Positions 49,861 to 60,058 of a DNA stretch of 64,000 bases are shown one piece after another (within the stretch, counting starts at the first letter, position 1; every line of letters begins with the position of its first letter). The notes under the pieces are model-generated. The model worked only from the letters and a program-made list of their open reading frames with translations. It was not told where the DNA came from and did no database searches. Source of the DNA: Malurus cyaneus samueli (lineage: Eukaryota > Chordata > Aves > Passeriformes > Maluridae). The position numbers were made by a program, and so were the translations under genes. The stretch covers positions 39,449,358 to 39,513,357 of the forward strand of contig CM019218.1 of NCBI GenBank assembly GCA_009741485.1, written 5' to 3'.

Positions 49861-52455
49861 ATTATTGATAGCATAAAAGAGATCAGACTATCTAACTATC
49901 TCTCTGGCTATAAACGTATGAAATATAACCTCTAGAAATGTTCAGACCTGCATTAACAATGAATAAAAAAAAATACATAATCTGGTAAAGGTGTATATTT
50001 TTAAATAAGTTAAAATGACATCTTGGTTGTATTAAATGTAAAAACAGTTTCAAAAAGAATGAAACTTTACTTTTTCTTCTCATGTGATTATAAAATCTAA
50101 AACCGTTGAAAACAATTCTGTTACATAGTTATTATGCAAAAGAGAGACATGGAGAAAAGTATCTAATTTGCGTGGTTTCTATATCAGGACCTGCCATTCC
50201 TCAACTAAATTTAGAACACAAACAGTAGAAAAACATTATGGACAAGTTTTAATGTGAGATTTAAATAAAGAAATCCATTAATGGAATTCAGATACAGATT
50301 ATTGATAGACAAGTATTAATTCATGTCAAAGCTGCAAAATTGTTGAGGAGGAGTTTTTTATTTGACTTTCTAAACTATCAAACTTTTTACGACTCAGGAC
50401 TTCTTTTATGTCTTTACAGATGAATCCAAATGGAATCTGCAAAGAAGTATGAGAATTTCAAAGCCAAAATAAAAAATTCTATTTGAGAGCCCATAGATCC
50501 AGAAGTCTATAGGATTGTATGCAATCTCTGTAATTTTCTTATATAACTCATGGTTAAGAATCCAGTGCAGCAGATTCTGATTCTATAAACCACGAAACAG
50601 ATTTTGGTCTTGCATTTAAGGAGTCACGCTGATATTATATTCCTACAAGTTACTACAATAGTTCCTCTTAATTGAATCAGAGCATGCTGAAAAGAGAGAG
50701 ACAAAAGAGGCTGGGTAAGTGCAAAGTAAAGAGAAGCTTGCAGAAATACAGGCTTTTTGAAAAGATTCACTGTTATTGCCTCAACTACTTTAAAAATAGA
50801 CAAGTGTGCAAAGAATTAACATATGTAAAATCTTACATTAAAGTGAGATTGACTCGTTTAGAAGCAGTAATACAGCAGGAAAGCAGCCTGCAGCCAGCAA
50901 AAGTGCACAGTGGGAGGCTTATCCCAGCAAACAACAATTCACACCTGTTAATTACGCTGAATGGGCTCGCACAAAATGCGAGGAATGGCGTTTATCCATT
51001 GTTTAGAAGCAATACTAATGTAATCTCTTAAGCGATTCTTATAAATTAAATGAAAGATTAACATGAGTCATTTTCCTGCAAATCATCAATTAACTCATCA
51101 TAGCGTTTGCCAGAGGACCCTTAAAGATCCAAAATGATGAAGTTGTGTAAGTAATATGTATTTCAGGTTTGCTGACAGTTATGGTAAAGTTATTGATGGT
51201 GACATTGTATAAACAGTATATTTCAGGTAAATTTCTATTTTAGCCATCATTTGTTACTTAAGGCTAATATATATATATTTGATCATTAACAATTAAAAAA
51301 AAAAAAAACCCTCAAAAGTTTCACTTACAATTCCAACATTTTCTAATTAGTAAGCATGTCAATTAAATTTGGAAGTTTTAAAACAATATTTAAGTAATTT
51401 GAACACTAGTCAAAATCTAATAATTTAACTTGACACACTTGAACAATTTAACACTTTCACAATTCCATTCTAGCTTTTCATGTTTATGCTTGAATAAACT
51501 CAAACTGAAGGCATGAAACATTTTGGGAATTCTTACTTCAAAATGTCAAAATTATTTCATTAAAAATACTTTTTGTACCCATACCTACTTATGTGCGCCT
51601 AAAATATTATTTTTGAGCAGCATTAGAAATCTTGTTCCTAATATTGAACACTAACATACTCACTATTCCAGTGGTTTTCAGTACAGAATTATAAAAATAT
51701 TGTCCCTGCTATTTATGTATTTGGGCTGAATATACTCCCAGGCATTCTGCACACTAAAAATAATAGACTATATAATCATGCTGAGAAACTCTTTAAGATA
51801 AATAGAAGTCTTCAAGGAGAACACACATTCATAGAGTTTTGATAAAAATTTTATATTTATACAGGACATGAACATGAACAGGACTGTTCTGATTTTTTAT
51901 AGTCAAAAGGCAGTAAAAATCCAAACCAAATAAAAAAAAAACTACAGCAACATTTAGGAATTTTGAAGGGGATCAGTGAGAAGGCAATTTGGACATACCA
52001 TCTGTCATCTAAAAGCATTAAAATTTCAAGGTGAAATAGTTTACATTGGTCTTTTCTCTTTCCACAAAAAGCAGAGATTAGTACATCTGGAGACTTGTTT
52101 ACCTTATCTTTATTTCCAATCCCATTTATATTGGTGTTAATTTCACTTTAAAAGCAATTCCTCACAGAATTTAAGGAGTCTTAATGACTTAAATTGGACA
52201 AGAGCCTTAACTTTTGTGCTCAGGGAACATGAATCCTTTCTGAAATGTTTGTACTTAATTTATTTCAATTGTCCACATAAATATGGAGGAATCCTGGGCA
52301 ATATACTCACAATTGGTTTGGTTTTGCCCTTCTTTTGAACAAGTAGTTCTAAGGAGTAAGACTGGTAGTCAAAGTTCACAGCCAATATGATTTCTTCTTT
52401 CCAAGTAGCTTTTCACTTGTGTAACTAACAATGAAAATGTCATTATTTGTTACTA
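49861..52455. other. Mostly gene-free sequence around a candidate enhancer
   Basis: No exon recognised. The patch 50,850-51,120 is listed separately. 51,270-51,312 holds a TATATA run and a 16-base A run. The rest is AT-rich unique DNA. Confidence 0.5.
50850..51120. promoter_or_regulatory. Candidate enhancer-like conserved non-coding element
   Basis: This is the densest regulatory-looking patch in the window. It has TCACACCT, a T-box half-site word (50,939-50,946), overlapping the E-box CACCTG (50,942-50,947). Then come the homeodomain word TTAATTA (50,948-50,954), a perfect CpG-bearing inverted repeat CTCGCA/TGCGAG around five bases (50,966-50,982), GGAATG as bound by TEAD (50,982-50,987) and the SOX word CCATTGT (50,996-51,002). 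Seven CpG occur between about 50,850 and 51,110. An overlapping 119-codon frame (50,672-51,031) has no similarity I recognise. The words are real; function and conservation are inferred. Confidence 0.35.
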
Positions 52456-52735
52456 AACACAGAATTGTTGAGGTTGGAAGTGACGCCTTGAATTCATCTC
52501 TTCCTGACCCCTGTTCCAGCAGGGTCATTTACAGCATGTTGCCAAAGACTGTGGCCAGTCAACTTTCTAATATCTCCAGGGATGTAAATTCTACAAACCT
52601 CCCTGGACCCTTTCCAGTGCTCAACCTCCCTCACAGTAAAAATGTGAATGAAAAGGTTTTAGCTCATGTTCAGGTGTAGTTTTCTATGGTTTTATTTGTG
52701 CTCATGTTGGTTGACAGCAACAGGTGATCAAGTTT
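52456..52735 (-). mobile_element. CR1 LINE, 3'-terminal fragment
   Basis: The plus strand carries the antisense CR1 3' end in full order: 'acacagaattgttgaggttg', 'gttccagcagggtcat', 'atctccagggatg', 'ccagtgctcaacctccctca', 'cacagtaaaaatg' and 'ctcatgttcaggtgtagtt'. Sense therefore runs on the minus strand, with its 3' end near 52,456. About 280 bases are kept, the usual severe 5' truncation. The terminal ATTCTRTG-type repeat is reduced to one diverged unit. Divergence is moderate, so this copy is much younger than the one at 6,550-7,605. Frames through it (52,431-52,902) are not genes. Confidence 0.88.
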
Positions 52736-53289
52736 GTTCAAGGATAAAATACATTCAGAAAGTTTTAAGTGGTTATTATTCCAAGTGTTCTGCAGTGATG
52801 ATGAATTTGGCTTGGGTTTGGCTATATTTGCAAAATGTTCAATTACACTTGCTGAAATTCCCAGTGCTAATAACTTTTCATGGTGCAGCTAGCATGTATT
52901 AAGTAGATTTTTCTGTACTAATGCCTTATTGATAAACCACTGCATAAATAGATAAATTGGTCAGTGCTACAGCTAATGGTGGGTTTTGCCTGTGGCGTTG
53001 ATGTCAGAAGAAGTTGAAAAGTTTCACAGCACTTATGGGTTGAAGTTATGACAATAGGATGCCAGAGCAATGGAACAGTAAAGAGTTCCCAGGAGAAAAG
53101 AAATCCATTAAGTTCTTATTTTGTTGACAATTAATTCTTCAAAAATATTCTAGCAGAAACTCTAAGTATAAGGTTAAATAATAAATTGGTGGTGGCTGAT
53201 AGGATGAAAATACCACTTTGGATTACCTAAGATCATTATAATGTTAAAAAAACATACTCCTGAGGGAAATTTGTGTATGTAAATTATAT
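52736..53289. other. Gene-free spacer between CR1 and the provirus remnant
   Basis: AT-rich unique sequence without a recognised gene or repeat. The upstream LTR of the provirus, if any survives, would be expected at its right-hand end, but no LTR start can be recognised. Confidence 0.5.
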
Positions 53290-53540
53290 TATAATGTGCT
53301 GGACCAAGACCACCAGGGACTCAGCGTGCTGACTGGCTCTTGCACATCATGTGAAGGAACCCTGCTTTAGAGACAACTGTTTTGGTGATCCAGGTTGTGC
53401 AACTATAAAGCCTTGCCCAGCTCATCTTGGTGTCCCCAGCAATGATCAGATCGGATTACAGTGTGCAACAACCAGTTTATCAGGTGCCCCACCTCATTCT
53501 CCCCAGTGACCAGGTGATAAGTGAGTCAAAGGTGCAAGGC
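53290..53540 (+). mobile_element. Possible U5/leader remnant of the ERV1-type provirus
   Basis: This piece directly precedes the gag remnant and is GC-richer than the DNA to its left. A 'ctataaagccttgccc' stretch (about 53,403-53,418) resembles the polyadenylation/U5 part of a retroviral LTR, and 'tggtgtccccagca' shortly after could be the trace of a primer-binding site. Neither is well enough preserved to name the tRNA. It may instead be ordinary flank. Confidence 0.3.
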
Positions 53541-54175
53541 CACATTATAAATTGGAGAATGGGAAATATAGGCTGTTGCAGTTTAATATTAATTTATTGA
53601 TTATGTTGTTTTATTACCAACTGGGTAAATTGGATGAGGTTTCTTATGTTGATGCTCGTATGACATTGTACAGAGATCGAATTGTGCCCTCCCCCCCCCA
53701 CCCCGGGCAGGGTTGGATAAAGAGGATACAGATCAAAATAAAGGAAAATAAGGGAAGTGAGTATTTTAGTCCTACTATGGCCCAAACTGGAGGACACACC
53801 CAGCCAGCGGTACAGGTGCCTTTAAGTCAAGCAGTGAGGTCAGAGGGTTGACCACTTTTTGCACGTGTTCCATTTGCCACTTCAGGCTTATAGAATTGGG
53901 AATGATCTGTTGGTTCACATGGAGCGAATCCTGAAGAAAAGCAATGGCTTTTGGAAACTATCATGATGCTTCATAGCCCTTTTTACGCTATATCAAATAC
54001 CTTTATACTGCAGCAGGAAAAAGAAAGGTACCAGATAAGGTGAAAGCATATACAGAGGTTTTGGGGCCTGAAAGGACCTCCTCTTGACCTGAATCAATGT
54101 GCCATTTGTAGTCAGGGAGGACACTGGAAAAAATTATTGCAGTAGTAGGGAAGGGAAGGATCAATCAGAGGAAAT
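53541..54175 (+). pseudogene. gag remnant of an endogenous gammaretrovirus-like element
   Basis: Three parts of a gammaretroviral gag survive in order. First is the end of the matrix domain (about 53,552-53,690), recognisable by its Gly-Lys-Leu-Asp-Glu and Tyr-Val-Asp-Ala pattern. Next is a short proline-rich part (53,685-53,705) whose C/G homopolymer marks a likely frame break. Then comes a much shortened capsid piece, and finally one zinc knuckle (54,098-54,139) with Cys-x2-Cys-x4-His, where the last Cys position reads Leu in this frame. At about 630 bases against the usual 1.5 kb or more, most of the capsid is deleted. Stops and frame changes throughout make it non-functional. Gag would build the virus core. 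Confidence 0.78.
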
Positions 54176-54239
54176 TAATGTTATGGTGGTGGAGGATTCT
54201 GACAATGACTGAAAATGACCAGGGGGAAATATGAAAGCA

Positions 54240-54505
54240 TCCCCAGTAGACCCTCTAATTCCAATAAAGCTGGGGAATGAAACAATAGATTTTTTGTAGA
54301 TAGCGGAGCCAGTAATAACTAGCTGTAGGGACCCACTAAGTAAAGTCACAATACCAATTTTTGCAGTGATGGGAACAAGAACTTTGTAACCATTCTTTCA
54401 ACCTGTGAAATGTATAATTGTAGATATTAAACTGATTTATGAGTTTCTATATTTGCCAGAATGTCCTCTTCCATTGTTAAGATTAAATTTATTATGCAAG
54501 TGATA
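54240..54505 (+). pseudogene. pro (retroviral protease) remnant
   Basis: A retropepsin fragment follows gag directly. The active-site block Asp-Ser-Gly-Ala is encoded at 54,299-54,310. The strand leading up to it (54,246-54,290) is in a different frame, so an indel in the T run at 54,291-54,295 breaks the gene just before its catalytic residue. A later block (about 54,405-54,500) shows the Pro-Glu-Cys-Pro-x-Pro-Leu-Leu pattern typical of the C-terminal part of gammaretroviral proteases, but the usual Gly-Arg-Asp after it is mutated. The protease would cleave Gag-Pol during virus maturation; this copy cannot. Confidence 0.8.
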
Positions 54506-54699
54506 TTCTCAAATAACCTGTGAAAACTCTACACATCCCAAAAGAAATTGAATGGAAGGCTCAAATCTACTGATTAATGTGCCAGACCTTGCAAGAACTT
54601 GAGAATGATATCCCTGATGTGGTGTTGAATGTGGTAATTCCATAGTATGGGCTTCAAGGAAACCAAGTAAAGCAAAGAATGTAACCTCACTTAAAACAA

Positions 54700-54920
54700 A
54701 ATTCAAAGTAGCAGCAAAACCTGTGAGCGTAAATCAATATCCTATTAGACCCGAAGCACATAAAGGATTGGACTCCTTGATAAATACCTTCATGAAGTAT
54801 GGATTGCTTAGAGAGTGTCAATCTGAATTTGATACTCCGATTTGACCAGCAAAGAAGCCTCATTTTCAGGGGTGCAGTCCGGTACGGGACTTAAGAGCAA
54901 TAAAACAAATAAACATGGGC
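54700..54920 (+). pseudogene. pol remnant: N-terminal end of reverse transcriptase
   Basis: A frame from about 54,717 to 54,917 shows the start of a gammaretroviral reverse transcriptase: a Gln-Tyr-Pro block, an alternating Glu-Ala-x-Lys-Gly block and, near 54,880-54,905, a Pro-Val-Arg-Asp-Leu-Arg block. One in-frame stop (TGA, 54,843-54,845) interrupts it. The similarity ends before any polymerase motif with the catalytic aspartates; palm, thumb, RNase H, integrase and env are absent. The order gag-pro-RT on one strand and the motif types place the element in ERV class I. Confidence 0.83.
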
Positions 54921-55175
54921 ACATACTCCATCATACCAAACCGCAGACAGGTCTCACGAGTGTGGAGAATCATGTCCCTCAGCCTGCTGGTCATCCTTTT
55001 TTGATGCAGAGCAGGTATGGTTGGCTTTTTGGACTGCAAGTGCGGATTGCCAGGTCAGGTCAGCTTCTCCTCCACCAAAGCTGCAAAACCTTCTCCTCAG
55101 GGCTCCTATTACACCACTCTTGGCCCAGCTTTTATTTCTGCTTGGAATAGTGCCGATCCATCATCAGAAGCATTT
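54921..55175. other. Unassigned sequence after the RT break
   Basis: Immediately after the RT remnant the sequence can no longer be followed as pol. It is GC-richer than average and holds the word 'aggtcaggtcagc'. It may be a diverged or rearranged part of the provirus or a different insertion. Confidence 0.35.
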
Positions 55176-55680
55176 TGTTAAATAATTCTGAGTTCAAATC
55201 TGATCCACCTAAATTCATTAATATTACTGGGTTTTCTTTCAGTTATCCCTTTGTCTTCCTCTTCCATCTCTTCTGCTAAGATGCCTGGGACAAAGGCCCA
55301 GTGGCTTTCAGGGTTTGGTTCCACACACAGTGCCATCTTAAAATAACCTGTTTGCTGCCTGCTGAAGAACCCTTGAATGGGTGAATTCTCAAACACTTCA
55401 GGGTACTCAGCATCACTTGCTTGGCACTGATCAAATGCCGTTGCAGGTTTTTCCCAGCAGCTTGCTGCCTTTGTGCTTGGGCCATAATGGGCTGCATTTG
55501 TGTGAGGACCTCTGAGTTTGTCAAAGAACAGTGCATCAAAAAGCACAAAATGTGCCTACACATCACCAAAGAAACCTCAGAGGCTCTTGGGTTTCCTGAG
55601 GTTAAACTGGTTTACATTAGTTCTGAGTGTTTTGCAGATTGTCACTTATTCATCTCAATAGGGTGCAGATAGTGCTGGAT
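55176..55680 (-). other. GC-richer segment with coding-like minus-strand frames; unidentified
   Basis: About 500 bases are more balanced in composition than the flanks. Two overlapping minus-strand frames are open: one of 122 codons (55,178-55,546), rich in Glu/Pro/Ala with an acidic Glu-Glu-Met-Glu-Glu-Glu-Asp stretch, and one of 97 codons (55,276-55,569), Gln/Leu/Lys-rich. The plus strand also has an 83-codon frame. I recognise no domain in any of them. There is no poly-A at the expected end of a minus-strand retrocopy, and splice sites are not evident. It could be a damaged retrogene, a piece of the neighbouring provirus, an unknown repeat or an old exon. Confidence 0.3.
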
Positions 55681-56554
55681 GGCCATCTGTCCCTTGTTTC
55701 AGCTGCCAGCAATCAGCCACTTGGCAGGGCTAAACAAAGAATATCTCCTTGATATTTAAAGACATACTGGACATTTTACCGTGAGATTCCTGCCAGCAGT
55801 TCTATATTTAAGAAGCATTTTAGTTAAAGGAAGACTGAAGGTAAGTGGAGTGCTGAGAAGAATAAGCTGAAATAAACATTGAAGCATTTCAAGGATTTTA
55901 GTGTTCAGTAAATTTATTTACAATGTATTTTTTGATGTTGCATTTTACAAAAGAAACCAAATGTATAATTAGATAATTATTAAATGAGTATATTCTCCTA
56001 GCTCATCTTCAAATGACCTGGAGTGATATATATCTTCAGATGTCTTCTGACTCAGCAGATCTCCTTTCCAGAATGAAATGGGGATAATTTTGAACAGATC
56101 AAACACAAACCAACAGTAAAATTGATACTAATTTTTGTTTCTAAACATGCAAATGAAATAAACAACCAACCCAAACAAAACACACACTAAAAAAAAAAAT
56201 CTTCTAAATATTACTGAACATTGCAGAAATTTCAATAACTCATGACCATCAGGACATAATCCCAAAGAGTAATGTTTGCCTGTTGGAACTAAAGAGAAAT
56301 ATATTCCTCATTGTCCATCTGAGTTTTAAACCCAAACATATTTGGATAACCATGCATTAATGAAAGATATAAAACTTTGTGGTAGCTGGCAAGAAACACA
56401 AAATAAATGCATAGGAGACTCACCATCAATTCAACATTCAGCATCCAACATGTCTGTGTTCGATGCAGCCATTTAAATAACTGGTCTCAAATAAACCTCA
56501 GCAACACTTCCCATGGTTTATCCAAAGCATTTCTTAAACAAAAATGCCTATGTC

Positions 56555-56559
<5 letters not shown>

Positions 56560-56587
<28 letters not shown>
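56560..56587 (+). repeat. Uninterrupted poly-A tract, about 28 bases
   Basis: Pure A run between 'tgtcttgtt' and 'gcctatcc'. It gives a Lys run in a 74-codon frame that is not credible. No retrocopy is visible upstream. Confidence 0.95.
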
Positions 56588-56589
<2 letters not shown>

Positions 56590-56898
56590 CTATCCAAGCA
56601 TTGGTCTTTCTACAATATTACAAGTATTTAAACACATTTTCCATTATGTTCCAATATAGTTTAAATTTCTTTCCCCAGGCACATGTGGTAGCTGATAAGC
56701 ATAACAGGCTGTGCTATATTACTGCAAAAATTGTTTCTCTTGTAAAGAAAACACATATATGATTACTTATAGTTTAAATTACTATTTCTGGACATTTCTG
56801 AGAATTCCTGTTAAATTCTGATGTAAATCTCTGCTCCTGAAAGTTACCAGTTTCTTTTTCACCTACACTGATCAAATCTGCAGGAAAAAAAAGTGCTT

Positions 56899-56975
56899 AT
56901 TTTTTTTCTTTTTTCTTTTTTTTTTTTTTTTCCCTTCTATCTAGTCTTAAAAGGATTATCCCTTTTTTTTTTTTT
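56899..56975. repeat. T-rich tract in two blocks
   Basis: T runs with C interruptions at 56,899-56,932 and a second run of about 15 T ending near 56,976, separated by 'ccttctatctagtc' and neighbouring bases. Low-complexity DNA only. Confidence 0.9.
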
Positions 56976-58277
56976 TAAAGTTACAGCAACTCTGTAGAGG
57001 CTTTTACACATATATGATTATGTGATTAAAATTACCAAGGAAATGAACCACTGCTTAGTCACTAAAAGCATTAACTCAAAGGAACCAAAATTCCTGTTCA
57101 TCGGTTCAACTCATGTACAAAAATCCCTAAATGAAAAAAATATAATTAAATAATTTAAGCCCTAAAACTGTTTGACAGATTACTCTTGTACTTTAACAGC
57201 ATCAGAATGATTATGCTGGTTGATGGCCCAGAGAACATAAGCTGAAGTTTTATGCAAGACTGATGAGCAGTAAATTTCAGCCAGTTTTGATAAAGTGATG
57301 CATCATTAATGTATATTTGCTGAATATAATCCTGCAAGAAGATTTAAATTTTTGATGGCAAAATCTGAAATCCTCAGCCGATTTTAAACTCATGAGAGAT
57401 TAAATTACCATTAGAATGAGGTTGATTTCAGATTCTTTTGAATGATGACTGTATCAATTAAAACCAACACTAATAATCATGTAATCTTATTTTAAAAACC
57501 CAGCAATTTTTTAGACATAAAAAGAAAAAGCAAAACCTTAACTTAAGAGGCAGCATTGGAAACTTAGTTTCCTGTTACCACATCCTTAGCTAAAAGACCA
57601 TTTGGATTAGCTTTGGATTTTTCTTGCATCATTGTAGATTAACTTCAAACAGTAAATTTTAAACAAATTTTTGCTACCAGCATAAAATGGGCTATATTAG
57701 AATTAAAGTCCATTTAAAATAGGGTGGTGCAGACATTAAGTTTTTCAAAAGACCTTTAATAGTAAATACAAGCAATAAATCTTCCACTGTGAATTCTAAT
57801 TAAACATGCAACTAGCCTTTAGCTCTTAAGATTTGCTATCACTGCTTAAACCTCCATGGACTAAAGTTTTGATTTGAGTATTCAAGCCTAAAGAACAGGT
57901 TTTAACAAAAGTTTTCAAAGTATGATGTCAAGAGTTTCAGCAGGTGTAATGAAAATTTTTAATGATATTGTTTGATTTGCTGCTGAAAGAAAATTACATT
58001 ACAGACTTAATTTACTGAAATTTTTGGACAGAAAAAAAGAAATCACAGTAGAGTTGATTGGATTTTTCACAAGGATTTTTAGAATTAGTCCACAGAATAA
58101 AATAGAAAATTGAGAGCTTTGAAATCAGATGGAAAATGAGAAGCTTTTATGGTATGACCACAATTGCAATTTTAGCGACTTCGTATTCAACAACATAAAG
58201 GGAAAGACCTTCCATGTTTTGTATATATGCAATCCACATTCAGATTTATTTTATTTACGTAAAATAAAATACAACAG

Positions 58278-58279
<2 letters not shown>

Positions 58280-58317
<38 letters not shown>
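58280..58317 (+). repeat. Uninterrupted poly-A tract, about 38 bases
   Basis: Pure A run after 'aaaatacaacagat' and before 'gacatcag'. The 25 bases upstream are themselves A-rich (acgtaaaataaaat). No recognised retrocopy precedes it. Confidence 0.95.
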
Positions 58318-58319
<2 letters not shown>

Positions 58320-60028
58320 CATCAGATGCTCCTCTGTGCTGATATCCATTCTTGTGGCTTTTTCAGTAGCTGATTATTGCTTTCTAGGATTTTCCAGCTG
58401 ATCTATACAAGTCACAGGAGACTGCATACAAACTGTGGTATATCTGAGGTTCCTGGCCTTCAGTCCCCCCTCTTGCACCAGCTGTTTAGCAATCTTTGCA
58501 CTGAGAGTGGATGGTACATAAATACTAGGTTTGATTTGATGGGTGAACAGTCACAGCATTTGCTGCATGAATAAATAACACAGGCCAAATTCATGCTTTG
58601 TCTAATTCCATTAGAATGAGTATGTTTACTCCAGAGATCAAAGTAGTGAGTGGATAAGTGTGCAGAAGGGCAGTAAATAATAGTGGTACCTTCCTCCCTG
58701 GCAGATATAAAATGTGAAATACAAAGAAATGTCATGGTTTGAAGAATTAACTAGACATACAGTAATTGAAAAGGGCTCTCTTTGACCCTGTTTTGGACAA
58801 ATGTAGGTATTAATGTTTCTTTTTTGGCCTTTTCTTTTTTCTTTCAAAAATACAAAAACAATTTTGCATTTGAAACAACAAAGGCGCAACAAACCCATAA
58901 TCACAGGAGCTATAACCATCAAAAAGGTGTTTTCTCTGAATATGCTTCATTGGGTTTGCCTGTTATCAGCCAGTTTTGGTATTAAAATCACAATCTAGCC
59001 AAAATATAACTTATAAAGTTGAATGTTAATTAACTTTTAAAAGGCTCTGAAGAGCTGTTATTATTATGCACTATTTAGGCTTTGACACTACATTTCATAT
59101 AATCTTAATTTAGACTAAAACAAACAAACCCCCTTTTGTTTCTTTCTCTGAAGCTTACCTGAGCTGCTGATTTACTTTAGCTTAAAGAGATCTTACCTCC
59201 ATTAGTCATTATCAGTTTAGAATCATCACCCTTTTCCCACTCATTGACTATTCTGAGAATTATACACTGGAGGACAGAGAGAAGGACACTGGCTGATTTT
59301 CACAAGATAAAACATCAAAAGTTGGAAGGAAATAGTTTTTTTCCTGTATTAAAGTTATGGTAAACTGACATGGGAGAAACAAAGCTTCAGAAATGACTCT
59401 TCAGAATTCCTTTTTGAGGAGAAAAAGGCAAAGGAGAGAAAGAGCAAAGATTTAGTTTGATGTTAAAAGTATGAAAGAGACAAATATTTTGTAGGTATAA
59501 CTCAACTAAGTTTCAGTAGATCTCTCTGTATCCATTAGTAGTAGCTACATTTCAGACACACTAAATACTTTATTTATTCTGCTTTAGTTTCACAGCACCA
59601 GATGCAGTACACAGCCCACACCAGACACAGTTTATAGTGATAAAGTTTGAAGAGCTACAAGGGTTACACAGCATTAAAGGACCATAAACTCTCTTTATAT
59701 TAGAGGCTGGGAAGGAGAACAGAACTGCTACTATGCCAGTGCTGCATGAAAATGGTATTACTGTCAGTGGGAATGAAACAAGGCTATGATGTCCACTAAT
59801 TCAAAGTTCTTTTCCAGCTTTTTTTCCTCTGTCTAATCCACGAGTTTGAAGTTTTATATTACATTCAGTCTACTGTATTTTGTTTAGCAAGTTTTTAGAA
59901 CACAGCTTTAGATCATGTGAACATAAAATATTTCTACTTTATGCTAATGTGTTCATTAGAGATAGTTGAAAATGGTTATTGAAACCATTTTGGCTTGAAA
60001 TTATTTTTTTGGAGAAAAAATATAACTA

Positions 60029-60058
60029 AATTATATATATAATATATATATATTATAA
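60029..60058. repeat. AT dinucleotide repeat, palindromic
   Basis: ATTATATATATAATATATATATATTATA is close to self-complementary. Ordinary AT microsatellite. Confidence 0.88.

Noticed and set aside
52431..52902. Two plus-strand frames of 78-82 codons
   Set aside because: They lie on or across the antisense CR1 tail and are not genes.
54842..55150. 102-codon plus-strand frame after the RT stop
   Set aside because: It begins at the end of the RT remnant in a shifted frame and runs into unassigned sequence; no independent gene is supported.
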